A stretch of 44,133 nt of DNA, from positions 1 through 44,133 of the forward strand of contig CAZYPU010000005.1 of the NCBI GenBank assembly GCA_964649665.1, given 5' to 3'. This stretch comes from CAZYPU01 sp964649665. GTDB lineage: Bacteria > Omnitrophota > Gorgyraeia > JABMRN01 > RBG-13-46-9. Under the pieces are notes generated by a model. That model worked only from the letters and a program-made list of their open reading frames with translations, ran no database searches and had not been told where the DNA came from. The translations under genes and the position numbers were made by a program. This document shows positions 1 to 8,100 of the stretch, in pieces. Within the stretch, counting starts at the first letter, position 1, and every line of letters starts with the position of its first letter.

Positions 1-1013
1 ATGAAGAATCCAACTCCCAAAACCCATGCGATATAGCCCATATGGAAGCCGATTCAGCCTTTATCAGGTTCCAAAGAAGGCGAAAGCGCGGAGGAAAGAC
101 CTACAAGCTAAAAACAACCCGCCCCCGACGGCGCAGACGGCGTTCCATAGAGATTAAACTGGGCATAGGATATACCGACAAGGTTAAACGATATAAGAGA
201 GGCCGAGGTAAATCATTAAAACTCAAGGATAAGTTCACATACGCCTCGATAGAAAGCGGAAAAACCTTCATGGAAAACTTAAGTCTCATCGCCGAGAGGA
301 AACTGTCTCTCTCAAAAGCAAAGGCCGTTATATTCGGCGGAGACGGAGGCGCGTATATACAAGCCGGAATAAAGGATTATTTTACAGGTGCCGTATATGT
401 CTTATGCAAATTCCACCTCAAACGAAACATAAAACGAGCCCTCTCCTTAAAGCCGGGTATGCAGCTTAAGCTAAACAACCTTATCAATAGTGATAAGCTT
501 GATGCGGCGCTCTCTACGCTAAATAGGATAATCGGACAGACAAAAGACATGAGAAAGAAAAAAGCGATAAAAGATCTCCGTACATACATAGAGCAAAACA
601 AGAAAGGAATAAACCCAATCAGGCGAATAGAGGATAAAGGCTTAAGAGAGCGGATAAAGGGGACAGGCGCCATGGAATCCAATGTAGATAAATTCATAGC
701 TCACCGCTTCAAGAAAAGAGGCATGAGCTGGAGCGTAAAAGGCGCCCTCGGCCTTCTCAAGGTCAAAGAGACTATAGCCAACGGCGAATGGGACTCATGG
801 TGGTCTGATAAAAGAAACGAGAAAATAGAGATAAACCCCGAACCCCTAAAGCAGCTTACTGCTAAGAACTTTTGGAAAAAGAACGAAAGGAACGTGCCAT
901 ACCTGGTAGAAGCGACAATACCGGCCCTTGAAGGCCCTGATCAAAACGAACCATGGGCAAGGGTGCTAAGGCAACTTCAGAGTATAGATTACTACAAACA
1001 GAAAACAGAGTAA
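1..1013 (+). CDS. ISLre2/UPF0236-family transposase, 5' end outside the window
   Basis: This is the C-terminal part of a transposase of the UPF0236/ISLre2 family, whose members move an insertion sequence by DNA cleavage and strand transfer. The frame is open from base 3 with no stop, so the methionine at 42 is internal: MEADSAF matches the family's conserved EAD block. Further blocks visible are FGGDGGAYIQ (about residue 99 counted from 42), CKFHLKRNI, and near the C-terminus GAMESNVDKF followed by RFKKRGMSWS. The protein is very basic. The reading frame is intact to its stop, so the copy may be functional if the missing 5' part is whole. I could not identify the terminal inverted repeats, because the left end is outside the window. 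Family assignment is by motif recall. Confidence 0.85.
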   Translation, partial: EESNSQNPCDIAHMEADSAFIRFQRRRKRGGKTYKLKTTRPRRRRRRSIEIKLGIGYTDKVKRYKRGRGKSLKLKDKFTYASIESGKTFMENLSLIAERKLSLSKAKAVIFGGDGGAYIQAGIKDYFTGAVYVLCKFHLKRNIKRALSLKPGMQLKLNNLINSDKLDAALSTLNRIIGQTKDMRKKKAIKDLRTYIEQNKKGINPIRRIEDKGLRERIKGTGAMESNVDKFIAHRFKKRGMSWSVKGALGLLKVKETIANGEWDSWWSDKRNEKIEINPEPLKQLTAKNFWKKNERNVPYLVEATIPALEGPDQNEPWARVLRQLQSIDYYKQKTE

Positions 1014-1130
1014 TGGTTTGATATGGCTCGAGTTAATAACGCGGCTATAAAAGGCTATAATGCGAGAATTATGAGCACTTCCGACGGAAGAAGACAAAAA
1101 ATGACAAATTCAGTCGATAAAAACTTATGG

Positions 1131-1150
1131 ATCCCCGCTTCCGCGGGGAT
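1131..1150. repeat. Short palindromic repeat, 8-bp arms
   Basis: The arms atccccgc and gcggggat are perfectly complementary around a ttcc loop and are followed by gaca, giving ggatgaca at 1147-1154. The same terminal motif (a or g)atgaca closes the repeats at about 8018-8090 and 40315-40404. This suggests one family of dispersed palindromic repeats. There is no T-tract, so it is a poor intrinsic terminator. Confidence 0.6.
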
Positions 1151-1250
1151 GACAATGTGTGTAGGGGGTAATTCTCACTAATCCAACATAAGATTCACAT
1201 TGAAGAAAAAGTACCACCAAGCTCTTGACACTATGTCAGCTGATTCCCTA

Positions 1251-1279
1251 TTGACAAAATAAGTATATTATACTATCAT
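1251..1279 (+). promoter_or_regulatory. Candidate sigma-70 promoter for guaB3 operon
   Basis: A perfect -35 hexamer TTGACA at 1251-1256 is followed after 17 bases by TATCAT at 1274-1279. A better-looking TATACT at 1269 is only 12 bases away and so unlikely as a partner. This would place the start of transcription about 70 bases before the guaB3 start codon. Confidence 0.5.
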
Positions 1280-1355
1280 AAGCAGCTACAAGCTTTAAGT
1301 GGTAAGCCGTAAGCGGGAAATTGTCGTTACTTATTAAAAACTAAGGAGTTAGATA

Positions 1356-2519
1356 ATGGCGCAGTTTTATATTGGAGTAGATAGGAAGGCGAGGCGGTGT
1401 TACGGGTTTGACGAGATAGCGCTTGTTCCGGGCAAGATGACGATTAATCCCGCCGAGACCGACCCGAGCTTTAAATTCGCCGGAAAAAGATACAAAATTC
1501 CCATAATGGCATCTGCGATGGACGGCGTGGTAGACATGAAATTTGCCGTAGCGATGGGGAAATTGGGTGGGATCGCTGTCCTCAACCTTGAAGGCGTCCA
1601 GACCCGGTACGATAATCCCAACGAGGTGCTTGATAGGATCGCAGGCGCTACCCCGGAAGAAGCGACCAGGCTTACCCAGTCAATATACGCGCCCCCCATA
1701 AAAGAAAAACTTATCGCGAAAAGAGTAAGGGAAATCAAGAAAGCGGGCGCCCCCGCCATTGTAAGCTCTATTCCGCAGAAAGCCGAGAGATTCGGTAAAA
1801 TCGCCGAAGAGGCGGGCTGCGATATCTTTATTGTTCAGGCAACAGTTACTTCCACCAGGCATATATCGAAAAAATACAAGTCAACGGATCTGAAAAAACT
1901 CTGCAAATCGCTTAAGATACCGGTAATTTTGGGAAATTGCGTGACGTATGATGTCGCCCTTGAACTGATGGAAACAGGATGCGAGGGCCTTCTCATAGGA
2001 ATCGGTCCCGGAACCGCTTGTACCACAAGGGGTGTCCTGGGAATAGGCGTGCCGCAGGTAACCGCGACAGTGGATTGCGCGGCAGCGAGAAAAAAATATT
2101 TCAAAAAGAACAAAAAATATGTATCCATAATAACGGACGGCGGCATGTCCACGGGGGGCGATATATGTAAGGCCTTTGCCTGCGGAGCGGACGCTGTGAT
2201 GCTCGGCAATGCTTTCGCGAGGGCAAAGGAAGCGCCGGGAAGAGGATATCACTGGGGCATGGCTACGCCGCACCCGAATCTTCCGCGCGGCACGCGGATT
2301 AAAGTAGGCACGTCGGGAACTCTCGAGGAAATTCTACTCGGCCCCGCGCGGACAGACGACGGTACGCAAAACCTCGTTGGGGCTCTCATGACAAGCATGG
2401 GGAATCTCGGCGCGCGTAATGTTGAAGAAATGCACAAGGTGGAAATTATCATGGCACCCTCGATACAAACCGAAGGAAAAATTTTTCAGGCCGCGCAGCA
2501 CGTTGGCATGGGGAAATGA
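1356..2519 (+). CDS. guaB3: GuaB3-type IMP dehydrogenase family protein (no CBS domains)
   Basis: This 387-residue protein is a TIM-barrel member of the IMP dehydrogenase/GMP reductase family, of the short GuaB3 type that lacks the CBS pair. IMP dehydrogenase oxidises IMP to XMP with NAD+, the committed step to GMP. The catalytic loop is GIGPGTACTTRG with the expected nucleophilic cysteine at C222. The phosphate-binding DGGMSTGGD segment follows at about 262. The C-terminal region has the MGNLGARNVEEMH stretch typical of the subgroup. The start has a good ribosome site (aaggag, about 1342). The stop overlaps the dnaE start as ATGA. Cyanobacterial GuaB3 has IMPDH activity; here the activity is inferred. 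GMP reductase is the less likely alternative. Confidence 0.85.
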   Translation: MAQFYIGVDRKARRCYGFDEIALVPGKMTINPAETDPSFKFAGKRYKIPIMASAMDGVVDMKFAVAMGKLGGIAVLNLEGVQTRYDNPNEVLDRIAGATPEEATRLTQSIYAPPIKEKLIAKRVREIKKAGAPAIVSSIPQKAERFGKIAEEAGCDIFIVQATVTSTRHISKKYKSTDLKKLCKSLKIPVILGNCVTYDVALELMETGCEGLLIGIGPGTACTTRGVLGIGVPQVTATVDCAAARKKYFKKNKKYVSIITDGGMSTGGDICKAFACGADAVMLGNAFARAKEAPGRGYHWGMATPHPNLPRGTRIKVGTSGTLEEILLGPARTDDGTQNLVGALMTSMGNLGARNVEEMHKVEIIMAPSIQTEGKIFQAAQHVGMGK

Positions 2520-5500
2520 AACACGCCGATTTCGCGCACTTGCACGTTCACACCCAGTACAGTCTCCTGGACGGTGCCTGCCGCCTGCAGGAGCTTTTGG
2601 AACTCGCCTCAAGATCAAAGATGCCCGCATGCGCTATTACCGACCACGGCAACATGTTCGGCGTTATCGAATTTTACCAGAAAGCGCAGGCCTTGGGCGT
2701 AAAACCCATCATTGGCTGCGAGGTATATATTGCGCCGGAAAGCCGTTTTGAAAAATCAAGTCACGGAATTCAGGAAGCGTCGTTTCATTTGATGCTTCTT
2801 GCAAAGGATGAAATCGGGTACAAGAACCTGATGAAACTTGTCTCTATCGGCTACACGGAGGGTTTTTACTACCGGCCGAGGATAGACAAGGAGGTGCTTG
2901 CCAGGCATAACGACGGCCTTATTGGCCTTTCGGCGTGCCTCAAGGGAGAAATCCCGCATCTCATCCTTTCCGCCGGGATAGACACTGCTAAAAGGACAGC
3001 TGACCAACTCAGGCACATATTTGGCAGAGGCAATTTCTACCTCGAGCTTCAGGATAACGGCATAGAAGACCAGACCAAAGTAAACAAAGGGCTTATGAAA
3101 ATTTCGAAAGATCTTGATATCCCGCTCGTTGCCACAAACGACGTTCATTACCTCTCGAAAGATGATGCGAAGGCGCACGAGGCGCTACTCTGCATCCAGA
3201 CGCAGACAACGCTGAATGACCCGAACAGAATGAGATTCCAGACAGACGAGTTCTATTTTAAATCGGTCGAAACAATGAAAAAGGTTTTCGGCGAGGTGGC
3301 GCCGCAATCCATAGCAAATACGATAGAAATCGCGGAAAAGTGCAACGTAGAGCTCGATTTCAGCAAGATCCACTTGCCGCAGTATAATTCCCCGGAAGGC
3401 GTAACGCGCGAGGAGTACCTCAGCAAGCTTGTTGCGGAGGGCCTCAAAGAGAGATATACCATTTTTGACAAAACCGTAAAAAACAGGGTGGAGCACGAGC
3501 TGCAGATCATAGAAAAAAGCGGTTATACGAGTTACTTCCTGATTGCCTGGGATTTTGTGAATTTTGCCAAGAGCAAAGATATCCCGGTAGGGCCGGGCCG
3601 GGGTTCCGCCGCGGGAAGCGTGGTAAGTTACGCGCTGGGGATTACCGATATAGACCCGCTTCGTTACGGTCTGATATTTGAGCGGTTCCTGAACCCCGAG
3701 AGAATCAGCATGCCCGATATCGATATAGATTTCTGTTACGAGCGCAGAAGCGAAGTAATAGACTACGTGATAAATAAATATTCCAAGAATAACGTTGCGC
3801 AGATTATTACTTTCGGAACAATGATGGCAAAGGGTGTTGTAAGAGATGTCGGAAGGGTCATGGGCATGCCTTACGCCGAAGTCGATAAAATCGCCAAGCT
3901 CGTACCCAACGAGCTGAACATAACGCTGGACAGGGCCCTTGCGATCGAGCCGGAGCTAAAGGATTTGTACAATAATAATCCGAACATCACCCGGCTTATT
4001 GATATATCGCGAAGGCTGGAAGGCCTGACCCGCCACGCCTCGACACACGCCGCGGGCGTTGTAATAAGCGAGCTCGACCTGACGAACTACGTCCCGCTTT
4101 TTGAAACCTCGGACGGTCAGATTATTACGGGCGTTCCCATGAATTCGCTTGAGAAAATAGGCCTTCTTAAGATGGATTTTCTGGGGCTCCGGACGCTGAC
4201 GGTCATAAGCGAAACGGTGAAGATCGCGAAAAGAACCCGCTCGGCCGACATTAACATCGAAAAGATACCGCTTGACGACAAGAAAACGTTCAATCTTTTA
4301 GCGGGCGCTGAATCCATAGGCATATTCCAGCTGGAAAGTTCCGGCATGCGCGACCTTATGAAAAAACTAAAGCCGGAGAAATTCGAGGAAATAATAGCGC
4401 TTCTCGCGCTTTTCAGGCCCGGGCCCATACAAAGCGGCATGCTCGACGATTTTATAAAAAGAAAACATAAAACCTCCAAAATTAGATACGATCACCCTGT
4501 TCTGGAACCAATCCTTAAGGATACATACGGAATCATTGTTTTTCAGGAACAGATCATGAGGATTGCCTCCGAGATGGCCGGCTTCAGCCTGGCCGAGGCC
4601 GATACCTTAAGACGCGCGATAAGTAAAAAAATACCCGAAATCATGGCCGAAGCAAGGCACGGCTTTGTAAACGGCGCCTCAAAAAAAGACATAGACAAAA
4701 GCATTGCCGACAAGGTGTTCAGCCAGATAGAGTATTTTTCGGGTTACGGGTTTAACAAGTCGCACTCAGCCGCCTATGCGATGATAAGCTACCGCACCGC
4801 TTACCTCAAGGCCAATTTTCCGGTCGAATTCATAACGGCTCTCCTGACCAGTGAGCGTGACAACATCGATAAGGTGGCGCTCTACATAAACGAAGCGCTC
4901 AGAATGGGGATAAAGATTCTGCCGCCGGACGTAAATGAAAGTTTCGCCAATTTTACCGTAGTCGAGGAAGTCATACGCTTCGGCCTCGCCGCCGTAAAGA
5001 ACGTGGGTCACAGCGCCATAGATTCCATTATTACCTCAAGGTCGAAATTCGGAAAGTTTAAATCGCTCTACGATTTTACCCAGCGCGTTGATTCGAGACT
5101 GGTTAACAGGAGGGTTATAGAGAGCCTCGTTAAGTGCGGGGCGTTTGATTCGCTGGGCATACACCGGTCGCAGCATATGGCCATGCTGGACAAAGCGCTG
5201 GAGGTAGCCGGCGGCATGCAGAAAGACAAATTGAACGGGCAGTTTTCTTTCTTTGACACCTTTGACATGCAGGAAAGTTTCCAGAAGACCTTTCAGGAAG
5301 TTCCAAATATTCCCGAGTGGCCGGAGAACCAGCTGCTGGCTTACGAAAAGGAAATGCTGGGATTTTATATAACCAAGCATCCGTTAGCCAGTTTCGAAAA
5401 GCTGCTTAAGAACTATTCCTCCTTTCCCATAGCGCAGCTCGGTAATTTAAGGGACGGGGATGAAGTGCGCCTTGGCGGCATCATAAGCAAGGCCAAGATC

Positions 5501-5962
5501 ACTACCACGAGAAAAACGGGCGAGAAGATGGCCATAGTGAGCCTGGAGGATCTGACGGGCGCGGTGGGGACGCTTGTTTTTCCGAGGACCTTTCAAAAAT
5601 TTTCGAACCTCGTCAAAGTGGATTCAATGGTTTTCATAACGGGCAAGCTTAATTTAAGGGAAGAAGAACCGAAGCTCATGGCCGATGAGATTATCCCGCT
5701 CGAAGAGGTAAAAGCCAAATTTACGAAAGCCATGATGATAAAGCTTCAGACCCCGGGTCTGGAACAGTCCACCTTGAGCGCCCTAAAGAGCATACTTTCG
5801 CGGCACAGGGGGAAGGTGCCGGTTCTTTTAAGCTTCCGGGAGCCCGACGGCAAAATGATCAGTATGTCGGCCGGCAGGAATTATTTCGTAAACCTGGATA
5901 ACCTTCTACTTGAAGAAATCGAAAACCTGTGCGGAGCCGGAAGCGTGGGGTTTAAGACATGA
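2516..5962 (+). CDS. dnaE: DNA polymerase III alpha subunit
   Basis: This is the replicative polymerase catalytic subunit: 1148 residues, the normal length for DnaE. The N-terminal PHP domain keeps its metal ligands (HLHVH with H10 and H12, D19, H44 in TDHG, E69 in GCE, H91), unlike the decayed E. coli domain. The palm motif PDIDIDF gives D401, D403 and D405, and D554 lies in MDFLGLRTL. These match the E. coli catalytic aspartates at 401, 403 and 555. The C-terminal part has a helix-hairpin-helix region and an OB fold (about 985-1060, VRLGGIISKAK). The gene overlaps both neighbours by 4 bases and is presumably translated with guaB3. An intact PHP domain suggests built-in proofreading, by analogy with mycobacterial DnaE1. 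Confidence 0.98.
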   Translation: MKHADFAHLHVHTQYSLLDGACRLQELLELASRSKMPACAITDHGNMFGVIEFYQKAQALGVKPIIGCEVYIAPESRFEKSSHGIQEASFHLMLLAKDEIGYKNLMKLVSIGYTEGFYYRPRIDKEVLARHNDGLIGLSACLKGEIPHLILSAGIDTAKRTADQLRHIFGRGNFYLELQDNGIEDQTKVNKGLMKISKDLDIPLVATNDVHYLSKDDAKAHEALLCIQTQTTLNDPNRMRFQTDEFYFKSVETMKKVFGEVAPQSIANTIEIAEKCNVELDFSKIHLPQYNSPEGVTREEYLSKLVAEGLKERYTIFDKTVKNRVEHELQIIEKSGYTSYFLIAWDFVNFAKSKDIPVGPGRGSAAGSVVSYALGITDIDPLRYGLIFERFLNPERISMPDIDIDFCYERRSEVIDYVINKYSKNNVAQIITFGTMMAKGVVRDVGRVMGMPYAEVDKIAKLVPNELNITLDRALAIEPELKDLYNNNPNITRLIDISRRLEGLTRHASTHAAGVVISELDLTNYVPLFETSDGQIITGVPMNSLEKIGLLKMDFLGLRTLTVISETVKIAKRTRSADINIEKIPLDDKKTFNLLAGAESIGIFQLESSGMRDLMKKLKPEKFEEIIALLALFRPGPIQSGMLDDFIKRKHKTSKIRYDHPVLEPILKDTYGIIVFQEQIMRIASEMAGFSLAEADTLRRAISKKIPEIMAEARHGFVNGASKKDIDKSIADKVFSQIEYFSGYGFNKSHSAAYAMISYRTAYLKANFPVEFITALLTSERDNIDKVALYINEALRMGIKILPPDVNESFANFTVVEEVIRFGLAAVKNVGHSAIDSIITSRSKFGKFKSLYDFTQRVDSRLVNRRVIESLVKCGAFDSLGIHRSQHMAMLDKALEVAGGMQKDKLNGQFSFFDTFDMQESFQKTFQEVPNIPEWPENQLLAYEKEMLGFYITKHPLASFEKLLKNYSSFPIAQLGNLRDGDEVRLGGIISKAKITTTRKTGEKMAIVSLEDLTGAVGTLVFPRTFQKFSNLVKVDSMVFITGKLNLREEEPKLMADEIIPLEEVKAKFTKAMMIKLQTPGLEQSTLSALKSILSRHRGKVPVLLSFREPDGKMISMSAGRNYFVNLDNLLLEEIENLCGAGSVGFKT

Positions 5963-6351
5963 TTGACAGGAAGCTGGAAGAAAATATAAAAAAGGCGAAA
6001 GGGTTCATGGAAATATGGGGAAATTTCCGCAGAACTTTTAAAAATAATGACGAAAAAAACTTCCTGCCCACGAAAACCCTTGTGAATTCGCGATACGACG
6101 ACTTAATGGATTCCATCGGCGAGAAGCCGATAAAAAGATTTACTAAAAATGAACCGCTTTATAATATTCTTTCGCTGGAGAATCTTTCCATGATGTCGGA
6201 TGGCCGGCTAAAAAGTATCGAGAAAGACTGGGAGGATTCTTCCGTTTATCTTTTTTCTCTGCTTGATAGGCTTGAGAGAAAAAAAAGGCGCATAGAAGGA
6301 TTTAACAGATTCTTTTTCCTGCTGAAAAACGTGATAAGGGGGAAACGATGA
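5959..6351 (+). CDS. Unknown 130-residue protein between dnaE and HU
   Basis: I do not recognise this family. The protein is 130 residues, soluble-looking and basic, with no signal peptide or membrane helix. It is rich in Lys, Arg, Phe and Asn. The second half (from about residue 75) looks helical, with a charged stretch LERKKRRIEGFNRFFFLLKN near the end. It overlaps dnaE upstream and the HU gene downstream by 4 bases each (ATGA both times), which makes it very likely to be a real, co-translated gene. The position suggests a role linked to DNA or the nucleoid, but nothing in the sequence proves this. Confidence 0.75.
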   Translation: MIDRKLEENIKKAKGFMEIWGNFRRTFKNNDEKNFLPTKTLVNSRYDDLMDSIGEKPIKRFTKNEPLYNILSLENLSMMSDGRLKSIEKDWEDSSVYLFSLLDRLERKKRRIEGFNRFFFLLKNVIRGKR

Positions 6352-6620
6352 CAAAAAAAGAAATCGTGACGAGAATATCCGACCGGACGGACATAAAACA
6401 GGTAGAGGTGAAGAAGGTTCTCCAGATGGCTCTGGAGATCATCGTCGAAAGCCTGTCCAGGGAAGAGACGGTGGAACTTCGCAACTTCGGTATTTTTAAA
6501 GTAAAATCCAGAAAGTCCAGGCTCGGCAGGAACCCGAAAACGGGCGAGGGCGTCAAGATACCGGGTAAAAAAGTGGTAGCCTTTAAAGCCGGCCTTGTGA
6601 TGAAGGAGAAAGTGAAATAG
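6348..6620 (+). CDS. HU/IHF-family DNA-bending protein
   Basis: This 90-residue histone-like protein has the standard HU/IHF length. The N-terminal helices begin TKKEIVTRISDRT. The fold signature VELRNFGIFKV is followed by the beta-arm with the strongly conserved GRNPKTGEGVKIP (about 60-72). The arm proline inserts into the minor groove and bends DNA. It lies at the end of the guaB3-dnaE group and overlaps the preceding gene by 4 bases. HU and IHF subunits cannot be separated by eye here; a homodimeric HU role is the default. Confidence 0.95.
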   Translation: MTKKEIVTRISDRTDIKQVEVKKVLQMALEIIVESLSREETVELRNFGIFKVKSRKSRLGRNPKTGEGVKIPGKKVVAFKAGLVMKEKVK

Positions 6621-6706
6621 TGCGGTTTATGGTGCCATACGAAGCGCTTGCTCACGGCTCAGCTCAAACGCCGTTTGCAAGAACTTCGTATGGCAAAAAA
6701 ACCGCA
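6621..6706. repeat. 86-bp nested inverted repeat (MITE- or REP-like)
   Basis: The whole spacer between the HU gene and hisS is one imperfect palindrome. From the outside inwards the paired segments are tgcggttt with aaaccgca, gccatacgaag with cttcgtatggc (6634-6644 with 6684-6694), cttgc with gcaag, and acggc with gccgt, around the loop tcagctcaaac. That is 29 paired bases. There is no T-tract after it. It could be a non-autonomous mobile element, or a structured mRNA segment affecting hisS expression. Confidence 0.75.
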
Positions 6707-6720
6707 GTGAAGGATACAAC

Positions 6721-8037
6721 GTGAAGTATAAAGCGATCAGGGGGATGGAAGACATACTGCCGCGGGATATAGAAGTCTGGCAGTGGCTGGAGCGCGTCGC
6801 CAGGAGAGAGCTCGAATTTTACGGGTACGAAGAAATAAGGACGCCGGTACTGGAGGATACGTCGATTTTTGTGCGCAGCATAGGAGAAACCACGGACATT
6901 GTGACGAAAGAGATGTATTCCTTTAAGGACAGGAAGGGAAGGCCTCTTACGCTCCGGCCGGAAGGTACAGCCCCCATAGTCAGGGCTTACATCGAACATT
7001 CCCTCGATAAAATTTCTCCGGAAGTAAAACTATACTATATGGGCCCGATGTTCAGGAGCGAGAGGCCGCAGAAGGGCCGTTCAAGGCAGTTTCACCAGAT
7101 AGGCGTGGAAGTGATCGGCGCGCGCTCACCCCTTGCGGACGCACAGGTGATCATGCAGATGAGCAAGATGCTTGAACTGTTCAGGCTGAAAAACTTTACC
7201 GTAAAACTGAACAGCCTCGGCTGCGGGAACGATAAAAGGAAGTTCGCGGATGAATTGAAGAAGTATCTTGAGGCCGAAAAGAAAAGGCTCTGCAAGGATT
7301 GCAAAGAGAGAATTAAAAAAAATGTTTTAAGGGTGCTTGACTGCAAAAATGAAAGCTGCGCACAGATAGCCGCCGGCGCGCCGGATATAGCAAATAGTAT
7401 GTGCGTTCCGTGCAGGGAGCATTTTGACAGGGTGAAAAATACCCTTCGCGCCATGAAAATTAAATTTGAGGAAGTAAAAAATCTTGTAAGGGGGCTGGAT
7501 TATTATACGGGAACTGTTTTTGAAATAACGCACCCGGCCCTCGGCGGGCAGGACGCCTTAGGCGCAGGCGGAAGGTACGATAATCTTGTCAAGGATTTCG
7601 GCGGCCCTGATACGGGCGCTATCGGATACGCCCTGGGCATGGAAAGGATAATAATCGCGCTTAAGGACGCAAAGGGCCTTCCGGGGCCCGTGACGATATT
7701 TGTCGCCACTATGGGCGAGGAAACAAAATTGAAAGGTGAAGTTGTGGCCGAACAAATAAGGCACTCACTCGGAAGAAAAGAAGGTATGCGGATCCGGGTG
7801 GTTACGGACACAAAAAGCGCGTCGCTCAAATCGCAGATGAGAAGCGCGGATAAAAAGAGCGCCAGGGTAGTGGTAATCCTGGGTGAAGATGAACTCAAGA
7901 GTCAGCAGGCAACGATTAGGGACATGGAGAAGCAGGAACAAAAACTTGTAAATTTGAGCAGCGTAGTGGAAGAAATTAAAAAACAGCTCGATGTTATTAC
8001 GAGAGAGCACAACGACCGAAGCAATCCCATAGTTTGA
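6721..8037 (+). CDS. hisS: Histidyl-tRNA synthetase
   Basis: This class II synthetase charges tRNA-His with histidine. It is 438 residues long. The start is GTG, immediately followed by the family N-terminus KAIRGMEDILP. Motif 2 is FRSERPQKGRSRQFHQIGVE (about 112). The histidine-specific motif GLDYYTGTVFEI lies near 258 and motif 3 GYALGMERI near 300. The C-terminal anticodon-binding domain starts near 325. The last eight or so codons (ending NDRSNPIV) and the stop lie in a palindromic repeat that begins near 8018, so the native C-terminus has probably been replaced or extended. It is followed by aspS, the usual hisS-aspS pairing in bacteria. Confidence 0.97.
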   Translation: MKYKAIRGMEDILPRDIEVWQWLERVARRELEFYGYEEIRTPVLEDTSIFVRSIGETTDIVTKEMYSFKDRKGRPLTLRPEGTAPIVRAYIEHSLDKISPEVKLYYMGPMFRSERPQKGRSRQFHQIGVEVIGARSPLADAQVIMQMSKMLELFRLKNFTVKLNSLGCGNDKRKFADELKKYLEAEKKRLCKDCKERIKKNVLRVLDCKNESCAQIAAGAPDIANSMCVPCREHFDRVKNTLRAMKIKFEEVKNLVRGLDYYTGTVFEITHPALGGQDALGAGGRYDNLVKDFGGPDTGAIGYALGMERIIIALKDAKGLPGPVTIFVATMGEETKLKGEVVAEQIRHSLGRKEGMRIRVVTDTKSASLKSQMRSADKKSARVVVILGEDELKSQQATIRDMEKQEQKLVNLSSVVEEIKKQLDVITREHNDRSNPIV

Positions 8038-8090
8038 GATTGCTTCGCCCTTGACATTGAAAATGTCAAGGGCTCGCAATGACAGCGAGA
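8018..8090. repeat. Multi-hairpin palindromic repeat overlapping the end of hisS
   Basis: Three small inverted repeats follow each other: gaagcaatc with gattgcttc (8018-8026 and 8038-8046), cccttgacatt with aatgtcaaggg (8048-8058 and 8062-8072), and ctcgc with gcgag flanking aatgaca (to about 8089). The first hairpin contains the hisS stop codon, and the last bases lie about 10 bases before the aspS start. The element shares its aatgaca end with other repeats in the window. Confidence 0.7.
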
Positions 8091-8100
8091 TGGGGGCACA

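Larger units (their letters stand above)
1014..1355. other. Spacer between transposase and guaB3
   Basis: These 342 bases hold no convincing gene. They contain a short perfect palindrome (1131-1150), a candidate promoter (1251-1279) and, at about 1284-1316, a degenerate stretch of the form gctacaagctttaag that resembles the bases after the gene ending at 34336 (agctttaagctgtaagc). The right end of the insertion sequence should lie somewhere in the first part, but without the left end I cannot place it. Confidence 0.6.
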
